Source: JAVBMJ01 sp031551275 (GTDB lineage Bacteria > Bacteroidota > Bacteroidia > Bacteroidales > Rikenellaceae). From it: a stretch of 64,000 bases of DNA. A program made the translations under genes and the position numbers. The notes under the pieces are model-generated. The model was given only the letters and a program-made list of their open reading frames with translations, did not search any database and was not told the DNA's origin. This document shows, piece after piece, positions 21,202 through 30,900 of the stretch. Positions within the stretch are counted from its first letter, which is position 1. Each line of letters opens with the position of its first letter. The stretch spans positions 1-64,000 of the forward strand of contig JAVBNX010000013.1 of NCBI GenBank assembly GCA_031551275.1, given 5' to 3'.

Positions 21202-23313
21202 TTATTGTGTACGGCCGGGCAAACCGCCGGTCATTCCGCCCATCGCCGAGCCGAAGCCCATGCCGCCGCCCTCTTTCTGGTCGGATTTGTATTGGGTCTT
21301 GTTCTTGGCCTCCGCCTCGGCGCGCTTGCGCTGGAGGATTATCTCGGCCTGGCGCAACTGCGCGGCCAGGGCCTCCATGGTCACGGGCTTGAACAGGTCG
21401 GCCATATCCAGGTTGGACTCCCCTTCCCAGTTTGCCTTGGTAATGATCTCCTGGCCCCCGTCGGCGGCCGTGAACATCTCCACGCGCTCGGGTTGGATGC
21501 GGCGCCGCAGATCGCCCGCGTCCCACACCCCGTTGCCGTTATCGTCCTCGATCACACGGAGTTTGACCGTGCCAACGGGAATGTAATTGAACTTGCAGTC
21601 GCCCGTTTTGACCCCGCGCTTCTCCTCGATGACCTTGCCTCCGCTGTCCAGCAACTGGAGGATGTATTTGCTCTGGGGCGTCTTGCCCTTGACGTGGAAG
21701 ATCTGCGAGGCGAACTCATCCGGGTTGAGGGTCGTCCACTCGGTGCGGATCGTGTCGTTGCTCTGGTTCAACACGTCGGTCAAAGCCCCGGCGGGGATCT
21801 CCAGCTTGTATTTCTGGTTGGGCGTCCAGACGGCTTTCAGGTGGAAGGAGCGCAACGAGAAAGTGTCGGGGGTAAGCGTGAAGCGCACCTTGTAGATTTT
21901 CTCCCCGTCGATGCGCGTGAGCAGCATCTGCGAGGTGTCGACCCTTTCGGCGGGACAATCCAGCGTCAGGGTAACCTCCCGCTCGGGATTGAGCTTGCCC
22001 TGGGGGTCGATCGTGTATTTGAAGGGATTTACGGGTTTTTCTTCCTCCTTCTTCTCTCTGTCTCTGTCCCTTCTCTTCTCCTCGAACTTGCGCCAGGTCA
22101 GTTTCAGCGTGTCGGTCCTCGGGACCAGGTTGCTTACCGAGTCGTGGTAGTGGTACCTTACCATCCCGACCAGCGTGTCGCCCAGCCGTTCGGGGCTGAC
22201 CCGGAGCCAGTAGGCGATCGAGTCGCACGCCGGGCGCAGGTACTCCCTCAGGATCGAGTCGGGCTCGATGCCCTGGATCGAGAAATCCTCGATGATGGGA
22301 TCGGGGGCGGAGAAGACCAGCTTGACCATGTTCTGCAAAGGGCGCTCCTTGGTGGTAAGCAGTTGTCGCTTGAAGGGCTTGTCCATGAAAAGGCGCATGT
22401 AGAGCTGCGGATCGCAGACCATGTAGCGGCGCATGGTGTCGTACCAGATGGTAAAGTCGGGCAAATCGGCGGGGTTTTGCGGTTCGTCCAGAAAGCCCAC
22501 CCGGTCCACGCCGGGCTCGTAGGTCCCGTTGTTGTTCTTGTCGTCCAACGCGTAGATCCAGTAGGGTATCGGTTTGAGGTTCTGGACGATAAAGCGGCCG
22601 TTGGGCTGGGCGCGGCCGATCACGGCGGCCTTGAGCTTGAACAGGGTCGAGTCGAGTTCGGGCAGGGTGTATCGGCCCTTGACCGGGCCCGGAAAACCGG
22701 CGGCCACGGCGGCGGTATCGACTACGGCGCCCGTATCGGAGAGCGAGTCGATCAGCTCGGCCAGCTCCACGGAGTCGGTCATCTCCTGGACCGAGTCGGC
22801 GGGGAAGAATAAGATCGACACCTTGCCGATACTGTCCCGTGTGTAGGCGTCGACCGTGTAGCCCGAGGCGAACATCGAGTCGATCTCGGGGCCCGTGGAG
22901 AAGACGTAGCGGTAGTCGCTCATCACGTTGCCCTCGTTGTTGTCGGTAATCATGCCCCCGAAGTTGAGCGCGAAGGTGGTGTTTTCGGGGAGCGTGTCCT
23001 TGATGTCGATCAAAAGGCCTTTACCCCGCATGGTAATCGTGGGGATCTTTTTCATGGCGGGCGAGACGAAGAACTCCTTTTGCTGGTCCTTGAGCTTGAC
23101 GTACTCGTCGAACTCGATGTAGATGCGCTTCTCCTTGAAATTGGTTATCCCGTTGTGCGGGGCCTGGATTACCACCCGCGGGGGCAGGCTGTCCTTGGGT
23201 CCGCCCTGGGGCGCGACCGGGTTGGCGCAACGCCACATCGACGCCCCGCAGATGGCTGCGGCCACGGCGGCTCGGATCGCGATGCTGCGTATGGTCCTTA
23301 GAACTTCGTTCAT
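21202..23313 (-). CDS. Large envelope protein with Ig-like (Big_5) N-terminal domain
   Basis: 703 residues. A hydrophobic leader ends near Cys29 (WRCANPVAPQGGPKDSLPP), which resembles the acceptor Cys of Bacteroidota lipoproteins with an imperfect lipobox. A bacterial Ig-like domain follows (PHNGITNFKEKRIYIEFDEYVKL to the YVFSTGPEIDS segment), then several beta-rich regions and a Lys/Glu/Arg-rich stretch near 395-425. The tail is Gly/Met-rich (GGGMGFGSAMGGMTGG). Homologues of this general architecture are widespread uncharacterised Bacteroidota surface or periplasmic proteins. It is first in the operon; a TATCTTTG box sits 9 nt before the ATG. Confidence 0.8.
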   Translation of the reverse strand: MNEVLRTIRSIAIRAAVAAAICGASMWRCANPVAPQGGPKDSLPPRVVIQAPHNGITNFKEKRIYIEFDEYVKLKDQQKEFFVSPAMKKIPTITMRGKGLLIDIKDTLPENTTFALNFGGMITDNNEGNVMSDYRYVFSTGPEIDSMFASGYTVDAYTRDSIGKVSILFFPADSVQEMTDSVELAELIDSLSDTGAVVDTAAVAAGFPGPVKGRYTLPELDSTLFKLKAAVIGRAQPNGRFIVQNLKPIPYWIYALDDKNNNGTYEPGVDRVGFLDEPQNPADLPDFTIWYDTMRRYMVCDPQLYMRLFMDKPFKRQLLTTKERPLQNMVKLVFSAPDPIIEDFSIQGIEPDSILREYLRPACDSIAYWLRVSPERLGDTLVGMVRYHYHDSVSNLVPRTDTLKLTWRKFEEKRRDRDREKKEEEKPVNPFKYTIDPQGKLNPEREVTLTLDCPAERVDTSQMLLTRIDGEKIYKVRFTLTPDTFSLRSFHLKAVWTPNQKYKLEIPAGALTDVLNQSNDTIRTEWTTLNPDEFASQIFHVKGKTPQSKYILQLLDSGGKVIEEKRGVKTGDCKFNYIPVGTVKLRVIEDDNGNGVWDAGDLRRRIQPERVEMFTAADGGQEIITKANWEGESNLDMADLFKPVTMEALAAQLRQAEIILQRKRAEAEAKNKTQYKSDQKEGGGMGFGSAMGGMTGGLPGRTQ

Positions 23314-23322
23314 TTAATTCCG

Positions 23323-23330
23323 CAAAGATA
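23323..23330 (-). promoter_or_regulatory. -7 box upstream of the Ig-like protein gene
   Basis: TATCTTTG on the minus strand exactly matches TAnnTTTG. It ends 9 nt before the ATG at 23313, so the leader would be only a few nucleotides. No good TTTG is present at -33, which lies inside the end of the preceding lipoprotein gene. Confidence 0.5.
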
Positions 23331-23337
23331 GTAATTT

Positions 23338-23910
23338 CTACGGTTCGGCGGGCTCCGGCTCTTCGCCGCCGGGTTCTTCCGGTTCCTCCGGCTCCTCGGG
23401 TTCTTCCGGCTCCGGGGGCGGAGCGGGGAACTCGCCGAAGATAAACCAGCGGCCCGACTTCTCCCAATCGAGCAGTTTGTAGGGCTTGAAATGGAGGGTA
23501 ACGTAGACCTCGGGCATGCCGGCCACCATGGGCTGCATGGCCACGGCGTACATCGACGACCCCTCGTCGGCGACGACCAGCGTGACCGTCTCCGAGGTAA
23601 TGGGGTCGGAGATCAGCTCTCCCGCCCAGTTGGGCATGGTCATATCGGCCTTGTAGGTTCCCGAGCCGTCCCGCGCGGTCATCACTCCGGCCAAAGCGTC
23701 CTCGAGCGAGGCGACGTGGTAGTAGCTGGTGTCCACGTAAAAGACGTACCCGATCGCGTCGGACGCGACGACCTCCTCGCCCTTCTCTACGGTCTGGAGG
23801 TAGGCGGCGACCGTGAAGGTCGTGCTGATCGCCGGCTTAGAGCACGACCCCAGCAGCCACATCATGACCGCAAGCAGCGCCGGTATGACTCTCTTTTTCA
23901 TGGTTTTCAA
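23338..23910 (-). CDS. Lipoprotein with Pro/Glu-rich C-terminal repeat tail
   Basis: 190 residues. The SPII signal MKKRVIPALLAVMMWLLGSC ends with a lipobox and is followed by SKPAIS. The body (about 25-155) is predicted beta-rich and has no recognised family. The last 30 residues are a repeat of PEEPEEPEEPEE-type units ending in PAEP, encoded by a repetitive GGTTCCTCCGG-like DNA tract at about 23342-23415. The first ATG (23910) or MKK at 23901 may be used. The beginning overlaps the end of folK by 74 nt in another frame. Its role is unknown; such tails often act as rigid spacers at the cell surface. Confidence 0.72.
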   Translation of the reverse strand: MKTMKKRVIPALLAVMMWLLGSCSKPAISTTFTVAAYLQTVEKGEEVVASDAIGYVFYVDTSYYHVASLEDALAGVMTARDGSGTYKADMTMPNWAGELISDPITSETVTLVVADEGSSMYAVAMQPMVAGMPEVYVTLHFKPYKLLDWEKSGRWFIFGEFPAPPPEPEEPEEPEEPEEPGGEEPEPAEP

Positions 23911-24424
23911 GCATTTCGTGTATCGTAAACCCGCTTTGGGGGTGGGTCTCCAGGGGCATGATCTCGTCCAGCAGCCTGAGCACGAAGTCCCTCTGTCCGA
24001 TCAGCGGGTGGGGGACGGTAAGCCTCGGGGTGTGGATCGTTTCGCGGCCGTAGAACAGGATATCGATGTCGATCGTCCGGGATTCGTATCGGCGCCCGGG
24101 ATCGGCGGGGTCGGCGAAAACGGAGGCAGCGGGTGGAGCCGGGTTCTCCCCCGGTCCCGATTCCGGGGTCGTTTGCCGGATGCGGCCCAGTTCGTTCTCG
24201 ATCTGCTGCACGGCATCCAAAACCTGCTCGGGGGTCAGCTCGGTCTCGCAGACCAGGGCCTGGTTCCAGAACGGTTGCTCCGCGGTAAAGCCCCAGGGCG
24301 CGCTTTCCCGTTCGGACGAACGTTGGACCACCGGGCCGATCCGTTGTTGGATCAGCTCGCGGGCCCTGCCCAACGAGCCGCGCACATCGCCCAAATTGCC
24401 TCCCGTCAGCAGGACCGTTCTCAT
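23837..24424 (-). CDS. folK: 2-amino-4-hydroxy-6-hydroxymethyldihydropteridine pyrophosphokinase (HPPK)
   Basis: 195 residues from ATG 24424. HPPK signatures are clear: LLTGGNLGDVRGSL at the N-terminus, SAPWGFTAEQPFWNQALVCET, and the RTIDIDILFYG metal-binding Asp motif followed by LTVPHPLIGQRDFVLRLL. It pyrophosphorylates hydroxymethyl-dihydropterin from ATP for folate synthesis. An insertion rich in Pro/Gly/Ala (ESGPGENPAPPAAS) precedes the DID motif. The start overlaps the holB stop (ATGA). The 3' end overlaps the following lipoprotein gene by 74 nt. Confidence 0.93.
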   Translation of the reverse strand: MRTVLLTGGNLGDVRGSLGRARELIQQRIGPVVQRSSERESAPWGFTAEQPFWNQALVCETELTPEQVLDAVQQIENELGRIRQTTPESGPGENPAPPAASVFADPADPGRRYESRTIDIDILFYGRETIHTPRLTVPHPLIGQRDFVLRLLDEIMPLETHPQSGFTIHEMLENHEKESHTGAACGHDVAAGVVL

Positions 24425-25539
24425 AGCCGGTTGATCAGTTTGCTCACCGTGAGGGCGAAGTGGGAAAATATCATCTTCGGGTTGCCGTTGCGCTCCACCT
24501 GCACAGAGGCCACGTCGCACTCCCGGACCAGGGACTCGAAGTTGCCGCTGTGGATGAAGGGTGCAAAATTGGTGCAAAACTTCAACTCCTCGCCCGACAG
24601 GTAGACAGTTTGGTCCAGTTTCATGTTGAGCATAAAACTGTTGCGGGCCATGGCGATCGTGTACTCCAGAAACTCCTTCTGGGCTTCGCGGCCCATCGAG
24701 GCGACCCCCTCGCTCCACTCTAATAGCTCCATGTGGCGGTCGTTGTAGCAGAGCCTCATCAACGAGGTAAACGGCTCGAAGTACTCCTGCGAGGCCCCCT
24801 CGCCGCTTGCGAGTTGCAGGGCGCGGGTAATGCTGCCGCGGGAGAGGCGGGCGGTCCCGGGGTCGGCGGGCGTACCCGCCAAGGCAAGCCATCCGGCGAT
24901 CTCCTGCGTCTCCAAAGGGGGGAGGTCGATGCGCTGGACCCGGCTGCGGATCGTCTCGATCAACTCGTCCGGGGAGGCGCTGACCAGCAAAAAGAGGGTC
25001 TTCTCCCAGGGTTCCTCCAAAATTTTGAGCAGGGAGTTGGAGGCCCCCTCGCGCATGAACTCCGGCAGCCAGAGGATCACGGTCTTGTAGCCGCCCTCGA
25101 AGGATTTGAAGGAGAGTTTGCGCACCAGCTCGTCGGCGTCGGCCTGGGTGACGATGCCCTGCTGGTTGCCCATCTCCAGACGGGCGTACCACTCGGGCAG
25201 GTCGAAATAGCCCCTGCGCGCTGCGAAGAGTTCGCGCCATTGGGGCAGGTAGAGGTCGGTGGTAGGCTTGCCCGCCCCGCCGCCCTTGACCGGGAAGACG
25301 AAGTGTAGGTCGGGGTGCTCCAATTTGGCGATCTTCACGCACGAGGGGCACTCGCCGCAAGAGTCGCCGTTTTGGCGCTGGGTGCAGTTCAGGTATTGGG
25401 CGTAGGCGACGGCCAGGGGCAGGCCTCCGCTCCCCTCTTCGCCGCAAAGCATCTGGGCGTGGCTGACCCGGCCCGCGTCCGCGGCCTGGGCGAGCAGTTG
25501 CTTGAGCCTGGTATGTCCCGCTACCTCTGAGAATTTCAT
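24421..25539 (-). CDS. holB: DNA polymerase III delta-prime-like clamp-loader subunit
   Basis: 372 residues of the clamp-loader AAA+ fold: GHTRLKQLLAQAADAGRVSHAQ, then a degenerate P-loop CGEEGSGGLPLA lacking the catalytic Lys, a four-Cys zinc module (NCTQRQNGDSCGECPSC), KLSFKSFEGGYKTVILWLPE and the sensor region NSLLKILEEPWEKTLFLL. Loss of the Walker A Lys is normal for delta-prime, which is the stator of the clamp loader. The second half is the collar domain. ATGA overlaps link it to dut upstream and folK downstream. Confidence 0.88.
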   Translation of the reverse strand: MKFSEVAGHTRLKQLLAQAADAGRVSHAQMLCGEEGSGGLPLAVAYAQYLNCTQRQNGDSCGECPSCVKIAKLEHPDLHFVFPVKGGGAGKPTTDLYLPQWRELFAARRGYFDLPEWYARLEMGNQQGIVTQADADELVRKLSFKSFEGGYKTVILWLPEFMREGASNSLLKILEEPWEKTLFLLVSASPDELIETIRSRVQRIDLPPLETQEIAGWLALAGTPADPGTARLSRGSITRALQLASGEGASQEYFEPFTSLMRLCYNDRHMELLEWSEGVASMGREAQKEFLEYTIAMARNSFMLNMKLDQTVYLSGEELKFCTNFAPFIHSGNFESLVRECDVASVQVERNGNPKMIFSHFALTVSKLINRL

Positions 25540-25970
25540 TTTTTTCCGGTTGAGCCGAAGCCTCCCTCGCCGCGCTCGGTGGCGGAGAGTTCATCGGTAT
25601 TCTCCCACTCGATCACTTCATGCCTGGCGACCACGGCCTGGGCGATCCGCTCGCCGGGCTTGAGCACGAAGGGTACGTCGGACGTGTTGGCCAGGATCAC
25701 GCAGATTTCGCCCCGGTAGTCGGCGTCGATCGTGCCGGGGGAGTTCAAGACCGTCAAACCGTACTTGGCGGCCAGGCCGCTGCGGGGGCGCACCTGCATC
25801 TCGTAGCCTACGGGGATCTCGACGAACAAACCCGTGGGGACCATCGCGCGGCCCGAGGGGGCGAGGGTCATATCTTCGGTCGTGTTGGCCCGCAGGTCCA
25901 TGCCCGCCGAGTGGGGCGTGGCGTATTGCGGCAGGTCCCATTGGGATCGATTGATCACTTTTATCTTCAT
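25536..25970 (-). CDS. dut: Deoxyuridine 5'-triphosphate nucleotidohydrolase
   Basis: 144 residues from ATG 25970 (MKIKVINRS); the open frame runs upstream but would overlap the flippase gene. All five trimeric dUTPase motifs are present in order: HSAGMDLRA, PRSGLAAKYGL, NSPGTIDADYRGEI, GERIAQAVV and the flexible C-terminal RGEGGFGSTG. It hydrolyses dUTP to dUMP and pyrophosphate, keeping uracil out of DNA. The start and stop both overlap neighbours by 4 nt (ATGA), so it is translationally coupled to the flippase and holB genes. Confidence 0.97.
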   Translation of the reverse strand: MKIKVINRSQWDLPQYATPHSAGMDLRANTTEDMTLAPSGRAMVPTGLFVEIPVGYEMQVRPRSGLAAKYGLTVLNSPGTIDADYRGEICVILANTSDVPFVLKPGERIAQAVVARHEVIEWENTDELSATERGEGGFGSTGKK

Positions 25971-27424
25971 TTTCTGGCGAATAGCGTTTTCAGGTCGATG
26001 TTTTCCTTTCGCAGGGCGATGACCCCGAACAGGGCGACAAGCAGCAAATTTACCGAATATTTCCCGACCGGCGGCAATTCGGCCGATAAAAAGCTCGCGG
26101 CGTAGATCAGGACCCCCGCTAAAGCGTAGAAGCCGATCCGTTTGAGGTCGTAGGGTGTGCGGCAATATTTCTGGTTCAACCAAAAGCTCAGCACCACCAT
26201 CGCGGCCTCGCAGCAGGTGCGGGCGATCGCCGCGCCGAAGTAACCCAGGCGGGGGACCAGCACGATGTTCAGCAGCACCGTGACGGCCAGGCCGGAGAGG
26301 GTAATGTAGAGGGCAAAACGCGTGGCGTCGTTCTGTTTGTACCAGAACGACAGGTTGAACAGCACCCCGGCCAGCACGTTGCCCAGCAGGACCACGGGCA
26401 GGATGTTGACCCCCTGCCGGAAGTCAGTCCCCACGATCAGGGCGAACAGGTCGGCGAACAGGGCGATGCCCAAAAACAGGCCTATCGAGACGATGATAAA
26501 GAATTTGAGGGCCTGGGCGTTGGCCTGCACGAAATTCTCCTTCGAGAACCCCGACAGGAAGAAGGGTTCGGCGGCGAAGCGGTACATCTGGGTAAAGAGC
26601 ACCAGCACGACCCCGATCTTGACCACGGCGCCGTAGATGCCCAGCGCGCCCATGGCTTCGGAGGCCGGCATCAGGTATTTGATCATCTGGCGGTCGATGA
26701 ATTCGTTGGCCGTTCCCGCGATCCCGCTCAAAAGCAGGGGCGCGGAGTAGAGCAGCAGCTTTTTGAGCAGGGCCGGTTCGATCCTCGGCCAGATCCCCTT
26801 GCAGGAGGGCAAAAGGGCCAGCAAAGTGACCGCCGAGGCGATCAGGTTGGCGGCGAAGACGTAGCCCGCGCCGAATTCGGGGTCCCAAAAGCGGGACAGG
26901 GCCTCGATCTTCGGTAAAAAGGCGTAGAAAAAGACGCAGAAGAGGATGTTGACCGCCACGCTCAGGATCTTGACCGAAACGAAGCGGACGGGGCGGTTCT
27001 CCCTGCGCAGCTTGACAAACGGGATCGCCGCGATAGCGTCCAAACAGATTATGCCCGCCACCATCCAGATGTAGGAGGGGTGCGAGGCGTACTCCAGCGC
27101 ATTGGCTATGGGGGCGTTGAAGAGCAGGACCAGCCCTAAGAACAATACCGAAGCGGCGCAGACCGCGCCCCAGGTCGTCGAAAAGACGTTGCGGCGCTCC
27201 GGATCGCTCTCCGCCTTGGAAGCGAAACGGAAAAACCCGGTCTCCAACCCCATCGTCAAAACCACCAGCGCGAAGGGGATCAGGGCGTACATATCGGTCA
27301 CCACCCCGTACTTCTCGGGGGTCATGATCCGGGTCAGGTAGGGCGTGAGCAGGTAATTCAGCAGCCGGGCCACCATCGTGCCCCCGCCGTAGATCATGGT
27401 CTGTCCCGCAAGCCGCCTAAGCAT
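25967..27424 (-). CDS. Oligosaccharide flippase family membrane protein
   Basis: 485 residues, hydrophobic throughout with about 14 predicted membrane helices, matching the MATE/MOP-type polysaccharide exporter (Wzx/MurJ-like) family. It starts MLRRLAGQTMIYGGGTMVARLLNYLLTPY in part, a typical N-terminal positive-charged helix with the YLLTPYLTRIMTP motif of RfbX-like proteins. It probably flips a lipid-linked glycan across the inner membrane; the substrate is unknown and no glycosyltransferases are adjacent. It is first of the five-gene unit with dut, holB, folK and a lipoprotein. Confidence 0.88.
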   Translation of the reverse strand: MLRRLAGQTMIYGGGTMVARLLNYLLTPYLTRIMTPEKYGVVTDMYALIPFALVVLTMGLETGFFRFASKAESDPERRNVFSTTWGAVCAASVLFLGLVLLFNAPIANALEYASHPSYIWMVAGIICLDAIAAIPFVKLRRENRPVRFVSVKILSVAVNILFCVFFYAFLPKIEALSRFWDPEFGAGYVFAANLIASAVTLLALLPSCKGIWPRIEPALLKKLLLYSAPLLLSGIAGTANEFIDRQMIKYLMPASEAMGALGIYGAVVKIGVVLVLFTQMYRFAAEPFFLSGFSKENFVQANAQALKFFIIVSIGLFLGIALFADLFALIVGTDFRQGVNILPVVLLGNVLAGVLFNLSFWYKQNDATRFALYITLSGLAVTVLLNIVLVPRLGYFGAAIARTCCEAAMVVLSFWLNQKYCRTPYDLKRIGFYALAGVLIYAASFLSAELPPVGKYSVNLLLVALFGVIALRKENIDLKTLFARK

Positions 27425-27465
27425 GGTTTTCGTTCTCCAATCGTAAATTTTGTGTCGGACGGCAA

Positions 27466-27473
27466 CAAAAGTA
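27466..27473 (-). promoter_or_regulatory. -7 box upstream of the flippase gene
   Basis: TACTTTTG on the minus strand fits TAnnTTTG and is 41 nt before the flippase ATG. No TTTG lies at the expected -33 distance, so the assignment is moderate. A TACCTTAG variant on the plus strand nearby could serve DoxX. Confidence 0.45.
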
Positions 27474-27545
27474 CGGTTTTTTATCGGGATTCTCTACCTT
27501 AGTGGTATGACAATTGCAGCTACAAACACCTAAACTCTTGCGGTT

Positions 27546-27962
27546 ATGAAAAATTTCTTGTTGGGGGCTTCCCTTTGCCCCGTCGCCCTTTCGTGGGTGT
27601 TGTTGGGACTGAGGCTTGCGATCGGCGGGATGATGCTGTCGCACGGATGGCCGAAATTGATGAATTTCAACCAGATGTCCGCCTCGTTCCCCGATCCGTT
27701 GGGCGTGGGGCACACCCTCTCGCTGCTGCTGACCGTGGGCGCGGAGGTGGGCTGCTCGCTGCTGCTGATCGGCGGCTTCCTGACCCGGCCCGCCATGTTC
27801 GTATTGATCGTCAACATGGCCGTGGCGGCGTTCGTGATCCACAAGGGGACGCCGTTCGCGGAGAAGGAGCTGGCGGTAATGTATTTGGTGTTCTACATCG
27901 GTTTCTTCTTTACCGGCGCGGGGCAGTTCTCGCTCGACCGGCTGCTTTTCGGCCGGATGTAA
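27546..27962 (+). CDS. DoxX family membrane protein
   Basis: 138 residues with four predicted membrane helices: VALSWVLLGLRLAIGGMMLSHG, LSLLLTVGAEVGCSLLLIGG, PAMFVLIVNMAVAAFVIHKG and ELAVMYLVFYIGFFFTGAG, shown partially. The GxxRLxxGxxxxxHGxxKL pattern at the start is the DoxX signature. DoxX-like proteins are small inner-membrane proteins of uncertain function linked to thiol or oxidative stress. It lies 12 nt before tamB and may be its operon leader. Confidence 0.88.
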   Translation: MKNFLLGASLCPVALSWVLLGLRLAIGGMMLSHGWPKLMNFNQMSASFPDPLGVGHTLSLLLTVGAEVGCSLLLIGGFLTRPAMFVLIVNMAVAAFVIHKGTPFAEKELAVMYLVFYIGFFFTGAGQFSLDRLLFGRM

Positions 27963-27974
27963 TCCCGGCACGCA

Positions 27975-30900
27975 ATGCGGCGCGCGCTGAAGATCGTGGG
28001 TTTTACGCTGCTGGGGGTGGTTTTGCTGCTCCCGGTGGCTGTTTATATGCCTGCGGTCCAGCGTTTCGCGCTGCATAAGGCCGTCGCTGCGATCGAAAAA
28101 TCCACGGGGTGGGAGATCTCCGTGGGCGGGCTGCGGATCAAGCCCCCTTTGAAGCTCTCCGTCGCGGACGTTTCGGTAACGGGCGGCGATACGCTGCAAA
28201 TCCGGGTCAAGTCGCTGACGGCGCAGGCGCGGATCGGGGCTTTTTTGCGCGGCGGGGTGATCGATATTCCCTCGGCCGCGCTGGAAGAGGCGTACGTGAG
28301 GCTGTCGATCCCGGCGGCGGACACGACCGATACCGTGGCGGGGCGGCCGTGGAAGATCCGGATGGGGGAACTGGATTTGAAAGAGGTCTCGTGCGACCTG
28401 GTCCTGGGCGGCGACACGATCTCGGCGGGGATTCCCTCGGGAAAAGTTTCGGCGGCTTGGATCGATACGGGATTGCCGGATATCGAGGTGGAAAAGGTGG
28501 TGATAGACGGCGGCCGGGCGGCGATGGCCAGCGGGCTCGGGACGCTGCCCGGCGGGTTCGATATGGGGCATATCGTGCTGGATTCCATTGCTTTGCTGCT
28601 CGATTCGTTCGATATGAAAGGAGCAGTGATCGCGGGAAATCTGGTGCGGTTGGGGCTCAGGGAGAAGAGCGGGCTAAGGTTGGAGCTGACCGGGCGGGCG
28701 CGGATGGACACGGCGTCGGTCGTTTTGCGGGGGCTGGTAATCAAAACCGCCGCGTCCCATTTGGAGGCGGACGGAGTGGTCGGGCTCGGGGGGGCGCAAA
28801 GCGAGGCGGCGGTAACCGCGGCGCTGGATGTGGATGAACTTTCGCCCTTTTTGCCGCCGGATAGCAAGGCTTTGAAGGGGCGGACGGTGTCCATCGGCCT
28901 GCAGGCGCGGGGGACCATCGACCAAATCGACGTGGAGCAGTGTAATATCACGGTTCCGGGGGTGGCGGCGGCCCATCTGAAGGGGCAACTCGCCCACCCT
29001 GCGGACATGAAGAACATAACGGGCAACCTGACGGTGGACGCCCGGGTAAGCGACCCCTCGCCCATCAGAAAATACCTGCCCGAGGGGGTTCGCATCCCGC
29101 CCGGGACGGCGCTTACGGGGACGCTGGCGGCGGTGAGGGGGGAGTTCCGGCCCGACCTGGTGGTCGCGGCGGCGGGGGGACGGGTAAAGGTCAAAGGGGA
29201 GTGGCATCCCCCGATGAAGCGCTACCAGGCGGATATTCAAGCCGTGAATTTCGATTTGCAGGCCTTTCTGCCGGGCAATCCGGTGGGGCGGGTCGATCTG
29301 GATATCAAGGCGGGCGGCGCGGGGTACGATCCCTACTCGCCCTCGACCAGCCTGCGCGCGGAAGCAGCGCTCCGGCGGGTGGGGTTGCCGGGGTATGTGT
29401 ACGGTCCGGCGGAGCTTCGGGCGGAATACGCGGGGAATCATTTGAAGGCCTGGCTCGACAGCCGGGACACGGCCCTGGTGGGGCGGCTGACCGTCGACGG
29501 GGTGCTTTTGCGCGACTCGCTGCGGGCGGAGGTACGGGGAAATATCGAACAACTGGACTTGCGGCGTCCGGGCCTGGCGGGGGATACGATGGTAATGGGC
29601 CTGCGGCTCCATACCGTCGCCTCGCGGGGGCGGCAGGGCGATCTGGCGCTCTGGCTCCGGACCGACTCGGTCGTGGTGGCCACGCCCAACCACTCGGACT
29701 CGGTGCCGTCGATGACTTTGACCGCCTTTGCGCGGCGCGACACGATGGGGGTGCATGCCGTCTCGGGGGATCTGAAGCTCGACGCGGCGGTCGGTAGCGG
29801 GCTGGACTCGATCGGGGGGGTGGTAAGCCGGGTGATGCAGGAGCTTAATGAGCAGCTTGCGCAACAGCGGATCGCGGCGGGGCGTTTGCTGGAGCCTGTG
29901 CCGCCTTTGTCGCTGAAGCTGACCGCGCAGCAGGATAATCCGCTCAGGAAATTTTTGGCTTTGAGGCATATCGGGTTCTGGACTTTGGACCTCGACGTGG
30001 AAAACAACGGTAACAGGCCCCTGATCCAGGGGTTGGTCACGGCATTCCAGCGGGGCGACCTGACCTTCGACACGGTCAGGCTGGCCGCCTCCACGCGGGG
30101 GGACAGTTTGCTGGCCGCCCTGGGGCTGCGCAACCTGCCCACGCACGGGTCGCCCCATCTGGCGGCGGTCGACGCAAGGGTCAGCGCGGCGGGGAACACG
30201 GCTTGGGTCGAGATGATGCAGCAAAACAGCACGGGAAAAAAGGGGATCGACATGGCCCTGACGGCCACGGCAGAGGACAGCAGCACCTACACCTTCCGGT
30301 TCGCGCATCCGGACCTGGTCGCGGGCTATACCCGTTGGAGAGCGGACCGGGGCGACTACGTGACCCTCAGGCCGGGGACGACCCCCGAGGCGCGGCTGAT
30401 GCTCACTTCGGGGCGGCAGAGCATCTCGGCGACCAACCTCGACGCCGGGGGACAGCTGTCCGATTCGATCAGACTGGTATTGAAGAACATCAATGTGGCG
30501 CAAGCGGCGGCGCCCTTTACGGACGACATCCCCGTGGAGGCCCTGCTTTCGTTGGACGGGGCGATGAGCCTGGCCTCCGGGAGCATGGGGGGCTCGCTGA
30601 AAATGGCGCTGGACAGCCTCTCCTACATGGGGCGCAAGTTGGGCGACATAGCCCTTACGGCGCGGTACGCGGGCGACACGGCCCAAAATCACAGGTTGCT
30701 GACCCGCATGGCCATCGGGGGGCGGGAAGCGCTGACCGCCCGGGGGGTGCTCTCCTCCAAGCCGGGCGGGGCGATCGACCTCTCGGCGGGGATCGACTCG
30801 TTGCCGTTGCCCGTGCTCAACTCGTTTCTGGCGGCGGCGGGGATCTCATTGACCGGATCTGTAACGGGAAAGCTCGACGCCACGGGGACGCTGGACAGGA

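Noticed and set aside
21205..22812. 535-codon plus-strand open frame opposite the Ig-like protein gene
   Set aside because: Shadow frame; the minus-strand gene has a signal peptide, Ig-like domain and operon context.
24421..25539. Degenerate Walker A in the clamp-loader gene as evidence of a dead gene
   Set aside because: Loss of the P-loop lysine is normal for the delta-prime subunit; the zinc module and remaining fold are intact.
28674..30692. 672-codon antisense open frame inside tamB
   Set aside because: Composition is rich in Arg/Pro/Gln/His, as expected from reading a GC-rich gene backwards, with no domain or start signal.
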